Shown here: positions 1 to 64,000 of the stretch, one piece after another
Numbering within the stretch: the stretch's first letter is position 1
How the letters are laid out: every line of letters starts with the position of its first letter
NCBI GenBank assembly: GCA_903813345.2
Contig: CAIIXF020000012.1
Span: forward strand, 24,318,184 to 24,382,183
Direction of reading: 5' to 3'
From: Owenia fusiformis
Taxonomy: Eukaryota > Annelida > Polychaeta > Sabellida > Oweniidae
Length of the DNA: 64,000 nt
Position numbers and translations under genes: made by a program
The notes under the pieces: generated by a model
Databases searched by the model: none
What the model saw: only the letters and a program-made list of their open reading frames with translations
Told to the model about the DNA's origin: nothing

Positions 1-258
1 GAATATGTATCTACCATTTCATAAGTTTTACAGTATTAAAGTAAAAGACCTTCATTTCAATGGAATAGAGAATGGGTGGCACTGTTTGCAAGTCATCACC
101 TTTAAATGAAATGCCCGATGGCCGATATGATGGTTTATATGTAAAAAAAAAAGAAAACTTGAATTTTATGACAGGAATCGATGATCGGATATTTCAAATA
201 CTAGTACTGGAAAAAGATGGGTGTCATGTGATTGGCAAAATTCATTTAATATTCATAC

Positions 259-7315
<7,057 letters not shown>

Positions 7316-9239
7316 GTTGCTGGTGTCGCAGGTTTATAAGAAATTCCATGGCTGCGATTCAGGGTCCGATTTTAGTTCCGTTGTAAGCTTATTTGGCATT
7401 TTGAGATATGAAAAAATTTCTAAGAAAATATATTCAACAAGCTTTTATTTTTCTGTGAGTACTATTAGAAAGAATAACACTCAGGATACAAAATATAATG
7501 CTGGAAAACTTTGATGAAACTTATCGTGACGTCACTCACGTTTTGTAAACGGAGGCGGCCATATTGGAATTGTGCACAAACTTTTCAAACAACATAGGTT
7601 TTTGTCAATAACGGTGCCTCGACGATAAGGTGGGTTCAAATAACGAGATACTTAGTTGCGGTAGGTGTTCCAAAATTGTATATTGAAATTTTGGGATCTT
7701 GGCATTCCACGTATTATAGAAAAACCGCATCATTTGATTTGAATTTGATGATTTTTTGAGAAAAATTTCAAAGAAAAGGCTAGCCAGACTAATTTCTCAA
7801 TCTATTTTTGAATTTGATAACTTTCGCCACATTTTTCTGAAAAAATCAAGTGGAAAGGCATTTTCTTTTAAGTTTATCTGTTCATTTGATGATTTCAGAC
7901 TGAACCTCCTCCATGTACTGTAACTACTTGTTCTCTTTGTTATCTTTGAACTTCATGCATGCTTGCTAGAATCAAGTCACCCAAAGAGCTATAGCCCTCA
8001 GAGTCAAACATGTCGTGCATTGCATGTGGCCGAACTCCCCAGGAATCTCGTAGAAAATCCCTCCCAAAATAACATCATATTGCAGCAATCAGTTCTTCAT
8101 TATTCGTTATGACGATCTTCAAAATTTGCATGCTTATACATTTCCAAGAATAAGGTCATTACGTGCAGTAAATAAAAGTTCAGTTACATTCGAAACTTTT
8201 CCCATGAAGTACTAAGTTATCCTGTGCCAGGACTATAGTACCAGGTACCAGGACTATAAGTACTAAGCAAATTATATTATATTCACCACAAATCTATACT
8301 CGGAGAAAGTATAAGTTATAATTTCGCTGTTCATCACCCTTATTTTCACAATTTGTGAGAATATGTTCTTAGAAAAAAAGGTTAGTGAGGTACATTAGAA
8401 GGTGGTAACAAATAACTACAGATGTTGATTTTGAACTGTAAAGTGCAGACATGACTTCAAGTTCACCAAAAAGTCGAGTGGCATTCTACATCTCCTCCAA
8501 GCTTATCTACTTAACAGTGTGTGATATGTCCTCTAACATCCTAGGTTTCATTGTGTAAGTCAGCCAAACACGACACATTCAAATTTCATTATTTTCTGAA
8601 TCCTCAAGTTTTGTAAACTACCTTTTACACAGCAGTTACATCCAACCACCAACCCAGTGTAACATTTGGATAAAATTTATAATTACTAGATCTTGAAGAA
8701 TGGTACGCTGCACCCCAACCTCTATTACATCATCATTTTTGGTCTAATTGATCTAAAAAGCCAGTGTACTGTTGTTGCTATTTCCCATTTCTCGCCAAAG
8801 AACACTGGACGAACATTTTACACACATTTTAAACAAAATGCATCGGAGTCCCAGGTAATAAAAAATCCCTTTGGATTCAATTTGCGAATTTCATGATGAT
8901 TATTTGTCGCAATCGCAAAAAGCGCGAAACTAAATCGCACGCCAAAAATACTAGGAGTACAGTATTAGAAAATTTTTTGCGAACATTGAATATAGAACCA
9001 TGATTCTCACATCACGAACGTGAAATCTCTAGTTGCGCCCCACCATATCCTCACTCCCGAACATATTTCCCCACTCGCGAACAAAGATCCATGCTCCAAA
9101 ACTGAACTGATGTTCGCGTTGATGATAGTCTAGGAGGCCAGAATGCAAAACATAATAAATTCCCACTTGGATTGAAAAAATGCAAATCATCTTCTCACGA
9201 GTCGCATGACTACTTGTAAGTAAACATTATGTATTTCAG
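7316..9239. promoter_or_regulatory. Divergent intergenic/promoter region shared by DDX55 and PRPF8
   Basis: The two start codons point away from each other across about 1.95 kb. The region has a perfect CRE/ATF site TGACGTCA at 7527-7534 and a YY1-like GCCATATT at 7558-7565 within a locally GC-richer block. No TATA box is obvious there. An AAG/GTGGGT at 7629/7630 could be the donor of a PRPF8 5'-UTR exon. A TATTTCAG acceptor-like site ends at 9239, 24 nt before the PRPF8 ATG, so PRPF8 may have a spliced 5' UTR. Elsewhere I see no gene. Confidence 0.6.
7527..7534. promoter_or_regulatory. CRE/ATF consensus palindrome TGACGTCA
   Basis: An exact 8-bp CRE lies 212 bp upstream of the DDX55 ATG and 24 bp before a YY1-like GCCATATT. 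Both motifs are typical of housekeeping bidirectional promoters. Function is inferred from motif identity only. Confidence 0.5.
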
Positions 9240-9263
9240 AAATAATCTAGTTAAGCAGCAGCC

Positions 9264-58343
<49,080 letters not shown>

Positions 58344-58344
58344 A

Positions 58345-58560
58345 AACTCTAATTTGCAAAGGTTGCTAATTTTAAAATGCATTGGAACTCTAATGTGGAT
58401 ATAAGATACTCTAATGTGCATATGATGTACTCTAATGTGCATTGCTACTGTAATGTGAATATAAGGGACTGAATGTGGATATGAGGGACTCAAAATGTGC
58501 ATATAAGGTACTCTATTGTACATCGGAACTCTAATGTGAATGCAACCATTGAATGGATAA
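58345..58560 (+). repeat. Degenerate repeats in the presumed PRPF8 3' UTR
   Basis: The sequence right after the stop consists of imperfect 25-32 bp units around ACTCTAATGTGCATATGA and GGATATAAG. It probably lies in the 3' UTR because no polyadenylation signal precedes it. Confidence 0.6.
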
Positions 58561-58764
58561 GAATTGTTCAGTGGATAAGAGAAAAGGTATGCATAGGAAA
58601 CTGTATGTGCATCACCATGGCAACAGTAATATACGAAGGAAAATTTGTGTGCATAGAAACCTGCATGTACAAGCCATTGGATTCATAGAACCCTTTTGGA
58701 AAATGATGTACTTTAAATTATAGATTTCTATAGAAATTGGAAAGGATCCCAATATGAATAGTGA

Positions 58765-58770
58765 AATAAA
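58765..58770 (+). terminator. Candidate PRPF8 polyadenylation signal AATAAA
   Basis: The first canonical AATAAA after the stop, 422 nt downstream, within GTGAAATAAAATGG. It is just before the foldback element at 58959. Confidence 0.4.
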
Positions 58771-58958
58771 ATGGTTTCATGAAGAACCTGCTTAATAATT
58801 TATCAGGAGGAAAGCAAAATGGATAACAAAGCACATTGTAGGATCATGATCAGATGAAACGTTAAGAACATTTCATTTTTTTATCAAACAATATAGAACA
58901 TATCCATTATGTGGTTTTTATTATCATCTCAAGTTGAGATGTGAGGTCATAACCATTA

Positions 58959-61900
58959 GTGCAGTCAGAATGTGGGTTTCGGCGTGCGTTCAGAGGGATT
59001 TTATGAGACATAATTTTTCATGTTACTACTATGATTATACATATTTTTATGGATTATTAGATCTTAGTTTTTCAGCTTTTAGATTTTGTGGCCATTTAAC
59101 CCCCCATGGGCTAAAATTAGGACCCCTACTATAAAATTGGGCAAGAACTCAAAAAATACTCAGTGGAATGTTTCCAAATTACATTGTTATATTGGTATAG
59201 GCTAATTGAATATATGATAAAAATTTCATGTCACATGGTTAAGTGGTTGCCATGGAAATGGATAAAACATGCCCTTCGGGTGTCAATTTTCAGGCCAATT
59301 TTTCAGGACTGACAGAGTCATTTCATGCATATTTTGTTCCCAATGTGTTAGGAAGGGTTAAAATGTAAATAGAAAATTTCTATAATATATTAGCAACAAT
59401 TGTATGTAAAGATCAGTCCACAAAACCTCAGATTTTGGCCTTGTATTGGTCCATGACTTATACAGGGGTCTATTTCATAGACTCGAGCTCCCACATTGGA
59501 TGGATGCTATAACTTTTGAAATAATGGAGATACAGGTCTCATTTTTTCAGATCTTCATAAATGGTTAGTTTTAAGTATTTTAATATACTTTGGGAGCTGA
59601 CATGTGATTGGTTGCCATGGTAACCAGGGTTTTAGGGAAATTCTGGCCCCAACATTGGATGGATGCTATAACTTTTGAAATAAGGGAGATACATGTCTCA
59701 TTATTTCAGATCTTAGACAATGATTGATTATTAATACTAAATTAGACTTTGGGAGCTGAAATTTGATTGGTTACCATGGTAACTAGTTTTTATTGAAATT
59801 TGGACCTCATCAATTGATAAATGCTTAACGTTTGAATTTAAGCAGATACAGATATCATCATTTCAGGTCTTAAAAATTAATTAGGTTTGTGTATTGAATT
59901 AGACTTTGTAGCTTAGCATTTACTTGATTGCCATGGTAACCATGTTTCGTCGTCATGGTACCCTTTATTTTTTATTTCATTTTTACCTTCATTTGAGAAT
60001 GGTCAATTCACAACATGTTATACCAAAACACTCAAAATTATCATTTTGCTCTTAAATTCAGCAAATTTTCCTGTATGTCTGACAGTATAGCCTCATTCCA
60101 TTCTACTAGTTCTCACACATATTCTGACTCCCAACTTGTTTTTACTCATCATTATCGTTTTCATCTTCCACAATTACCTCTTCATTAAAAATATCAACAA
60201 TTTCTATTGGAAAGAAGGATTCTTTTGACCATTCTTGTGTTAAAGATTTGTCAGGGAATTCACAGTTCATTCATGCAGTGTTGGGCATAATGGTAGAGCT
60301 GGGTTTAGGCTGGTGGGAATGTGTCCATACATAGGTTTGATAATTTACCCTCTTCAAATGTGAAAGAAAATGTCAACACCTTCATAAGTGAGGGCAGCAC
60401 TGTTCTGTTTTGTTCTGTATCTCATGGGAAACAGCTCATCTTGTAATCTATTAGTGGCAGTTATTTTTCTATTTCTGCTGTATTTTTGCAGGTGAACAAT
60501 TCAACTTTCGATTTTATGGTAGCGGGAATTCCTATATTGTTTCCTATAGAAGAAAACAACTTTAAGAATTGTTTGTCTTCCGTTTCAGTTGATTTACTTT
60601 TCCTCTGTTCTGATCCAGTAAACGCATTGAAGGCTAATATGGCTTCACACAGGACTTAGTCCTAGGTTTGCAGCTACAGGGGTTGGGTTGAGCTTCTGAC
60701 ATCTAATGGGACATAGTTCACATTTGAGGTTCTTAAGGTTGTTTTCTTCATAATAGGAATCAATATAGAAATTTCTGACACAAAAAAATCCAAAGTTGAA
60801 TTGTTCACCAGTAAAAGTACAGCAGAATTACAAAAATATGTTTGTAACTTACATCAATAGATAACGATATGAGCTGTTTCACATAAGATATTCTCCAAAG
60901 CAGAGCAGTGCTGCCCTCACTTATGGAGGTTTTGACATTTCAACTCTTCCCATCTTTCAAGACTGGTCCTTCACTGCTTTCATTGCAACTAATATAATGC
61001 AATGAATTAAATGATGAACTCTTCCACCTTGTAATGATTGCTCATTATAACATTTGAAGAGTTCACTGTATATAAACCTTGAGGGGATCCTCAGCTCAGG
61101 TGGGGTTCTTTTGACATTTGATATGGCAATGGACCCAAATTTTAGGATCTGGTATGAGAATGCTCTCCAAATTATGACTTGAGAGGTATGGCAATGGTCG
61201 GATTTGGGAATGGTTGTGAAAAATATGTTGCCCCACACTTGTTTTACATGTATGGCATTGATCTAGTATATTCTTAATGTGAGGTTGTTTTTGGTTGTTT
61301 TCCTCAATGATCTGCCTTCTTCTCGAGGCATTAGAAATTTTGAATGGCCATGTTTTCATATCTGGATATTTGGTATGGCACTGGTCCTATATTTGGGCAT
61401 TTGGTATGGCTTTTGGGCATTATTTTGGTTGATATCGGAACACATTCAAATTTGACAGATTGGATGGGAACATATTGATATTTGAGGGTTCAGCCAAGGA
61501 TCCCAACCACATTTTATACACAGTGAACCCACAGGGACCAGTCTTAACCCATTCTACCAAGTCCAATACTGCATGAATGGACCTAAGGATCCTTATCTCA
61601 AGAATGGTCAAAACAATTCTTCATTCCAACAGAAATTGATGATAAGAGGAAATTGTGCTAAATGAAAACAGTAATGATGAGTACAAATGAACAAATTAGG
61701 AGTCAGAGCTTTTGTAAGAACTAGTCCTATGGAATAAGGCAATATTGTCAGACATACATGTATTGTTTACTAGTATTTGATATTTTATGAGCCAAACAAT
61801 GTTTGCATCTCTAGTATTATTGAGTCATGAGCATGTACACTGTATATCATATAAAATAGAAAAAAATCCCAAAATTAAGAATAAAATGGTAACTTTGAGC

Positions 61901-62950
61901 AACTTGGTATTTTAGAATAAAGGTGAATCTGAAAACGAAAACAGCAGTTACCATGACAATGAAACATGGTTACCATGGCAGACAAATAAATCCTAGCTTC
62001 CAAAGTCTAATACAAATACACACATATTATTATCTTACATCCGAAAAGATTATATCTTATCTGGCTGTATTTAAGAGTTATAGTGTTCATCAATTGTGGA
62101 GGTCTGAATTTCAACAAAACCCTGGTTTCCATGGTAACCAATCAAATTTCAGCTCCCAAAGTCTAAATCAATACTTTAAATCCATCATTGTCAAAAATGT
62201 GAAAAAAATGAGACATGAATCTCCCTTATTTCAAAAGTTATAACACCCATTCAATGTTGGGGTCAGGATTTCCTTAAAACCCTGGTTACCATGGCAACCA
62301 ATCATATACCAGCTCCAAACTTATATTAAAATACTTAAAACCAACCATTTATGAAGATCTGAAAAAATGAGACCTGTATCACCCTTATTTCAAAAGTTAT
62401 AGCATCCATCCAATGTGGGAGCTCGAGTCTATGAAATAGACCCCTGTATAAGTCATGGACCAATAAAAGGCCAAAATCTGAGGTTTTGTGGACTGATCTT
62501 TACATACAATTGTAGCTAATATATTATAGGAGTTTTCTATTTACATTTTAACCCTTCCCAACACATTGGGGACAAAATATGCATGAAATGACTCTGTCAG
62601 TCCTGAAACATTGGCCTGAAAATTGACACCCGAAGGGTATGTTTTATCCATTTCCATGGCAACCACTTAAGCATGTGACATGAAATTTTTATCATATATT
62701 CAATTAGTCTATACCAATATAACTTAGTAATTTGGAAACATTCCACTGAGTATTTTTTGAGTTCTTGCCCAATTTTATAGTAGGGGTCCAAATTTTAGCC
62801 CATGGGGGGTTAAATGGCCACAAAATCTAAAAGCTGAAAAACTAAGATCTAATAATCCATAAAAATATGTATAATCATAGTAGTAACATGAAAAATTATG
62901 TCTCATAAAATCCCTCTGAACGCACGCCGAAACCCACATTCTGACTGCAC
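58959..62950. mobile_element. Foldback DNA element of about 4.0 kb with arms of about 1 kb
   Basis: The left terminus GTGCAGTCAGAATGTGGGTT and its complement at 62950 are flanked by TA on each side (58957-58958, 62951-62952). The arms, about 58959-59980 and 61940-62950, are near-identical inverted copies, so the same 66-codon frame appears on opposite strands at both ends. Inside each arm a ~120 bp module built around TTGGATGGATGCTATAACTT and GGTTGCCATGGTAACC repeats three to four times. There is no transposase ORF in the middle. Confidence 0.85.
60355..60950. mobile_element. Inner inverted-repeat element inside the 4-kb foldback
   Basis: AAGTGAGGGCAGCACTG near 60387 is mirrored by CAGTGCTGCCCTCACTT near 60907, and the flanking TGTCAACACCTTCAT is mirrored by ATGGAGGTTTTGACA. 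The ~590 bp between has no coding signal. It is possibly a separate MITE inserted into the larger one. Confidence 0.6.
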
Positions 62951-62952
62951 TA

Positions 62953-63910
62953 CATGTAATCATGGCTGCTATGTAAATAATAGTGTTACATTTCATGAAG
63001 ACATTTCAGATGTAGCATAATGACTGATTATGTCTGTATGGACAAAGGACATTTCTAGAAAATCTAGTGAATTTCAGTTGACTCCATCAATATGTCCGTA
63101 TCATTAATTTACAATACTTTCTGGAACTGACTTCTGTAGACTAAAGACAGAATGTTTTATGAATCCTGTTCTTTACTCCTATCCTTTACATACTAAAGTT
63201 TGAGAAGAGAGAACACTCTGACTCAAATAGGTTTAATTTGAGACTGAAAACTATATTTTGTAATAATTACATGTAAACAAGCCGAGGAAATATTTTTGTG
63301 GTAATCAGTCTGTATATAACGGGCTAGGGCTAGAAATAGATTTTCAGCCGTTTTCTATTTTTAATGAGTGTTTAAGAATATTAAAGTGGTGTTTATCATA
63401 ATTTATGGATCCAGGGCAAATGGAGATCCTCCTCTGAAAATCAATGTGTGAACATGTAAATCTGCGCAAATTCAAGTTGTCATTAAACCACTGCGAAAAT
63501 AAAGTACCCAAAGACCAAAGTTGTGGTATAAATAAGACTATACTGGTAGAGTTGGTCGACTAATATGGCAATTATTGTAATGATTTGGTCATCCGAAGTT
63601 CTAAAGTATATTTTCAAAATAGATGTCAGGCAGAACGTAACAATTTATATCTTCATTTATGTAAAAATGAATAAATAAATATATAAAATAAAATGAATAT
63701 GTCTGTTGCCTTTTGTACATTATGCTAGCGTGCCAACATGATTGTAAAATACCAGTCGCGAGTTCGCTTGCCGAGATGAAGTAAGAATTTTTTAATTGCA
63801 TTTACAGGGTGGTCAAAAAAATGGAAACCCTAATACCATTTTCCGAATATCTTTATCATTTTAAAAGATAACTCCCCGATATTTTACACTTCTAAGAGTG
63901 GAGAGGGCAT
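62953..63910. other. Right-edge intergenic stretch, nothing recognised
   Basis: AT-rich with no coding signal. Near 63807 the sequence CAGGGTGGTCAAAAAAATGG resembles the start of some Tc1/mariner-like elements, but the partner end is not visible. Confidence 0.4.
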
Positions 63911-63933
63911 NNNNNNNNNNNNNNNNNNNNNNN
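63911..63933. other. Assembly gap (23 N)
   Basis: A run of N between GAGAGGGCAT and GCTGATGGCC. The short fixed size suggests a scaffolding or gap-fill residue. Confidence 0.99.
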
Positions 63934-64000
63934 GCTGATGGCCTAAAATAAAGGTTGTGAAAAGAAGAAAAAAATATTTTTGTGATTTAATAATCCAACC

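Overview
This is a stretch of an AT-rich invertebrate metazoan nuclear genome, probably a marine bilaterian; the phylum cannot be settled from the sequence. The evidence is dense spliceosomal introns with GT-AG borders, metazoan-type proteins, and many small DNA transposons and LINE fragments.

Layout. Two conserved RNA-helicase/spliceosome genes lie head to head. On the minus strand (7315 down to 259, continuing off the left edge) are the first six coding exons of DDX55, a DEAD-box helicase for 60S ribosome assembly. On the plus strand (9264 to 58343) is the complete PRPF8 gene, the central spliceosome scaffold. I could place all of its 41 coding exons; they sum to 7089 nt, 2362 codons plus stop, with phases consistent at every junction. 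About 1.95 kb of shared upstream DNA with a CRE-like site separates the two start codons.

Inside PRPF8. Two unrelated minus-strand loci are nested in its introns: a two-exon secreted trypsin-like protease with thrombospondin-1 repeats in intron 15, and a disrupted heparan-sulfate 3-O-sulfotransferase-like gene in intron 28. Intron 26 is 13.2 kb and is almost entirely one foldback element of about 12.7 kb. Its long inverted arms carry a 29-bp palindromic satellite, and smaller TIR elements are nested within it.

Most striking observation. At six separate PRPF8 exon borders the splice junction itself, with some exon and some intron sequence, has been tandemly duplicated: exon 3 (53 bp unit), exon 6 (136 bp), exon 8 (102 bp, five acceptors, all in frame), exon 16 (85 bp, ten acceptors, nine followed by an in-frame stop), exon 18 (111 bp) and exon 24 (89 bp, nine donors, stop right after each). 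A seventh, purely intronic, acceptor-like array precedes exon 34. The result is a spliceosome gene full of decoy splice sites, most of which would give premature stops if used.

Downstream of PRPF8 is a roughly 4 kb foldback element (58959-62950), then about 1 kb with no recognisable gene, and a short assembly gap at 63911-63933.
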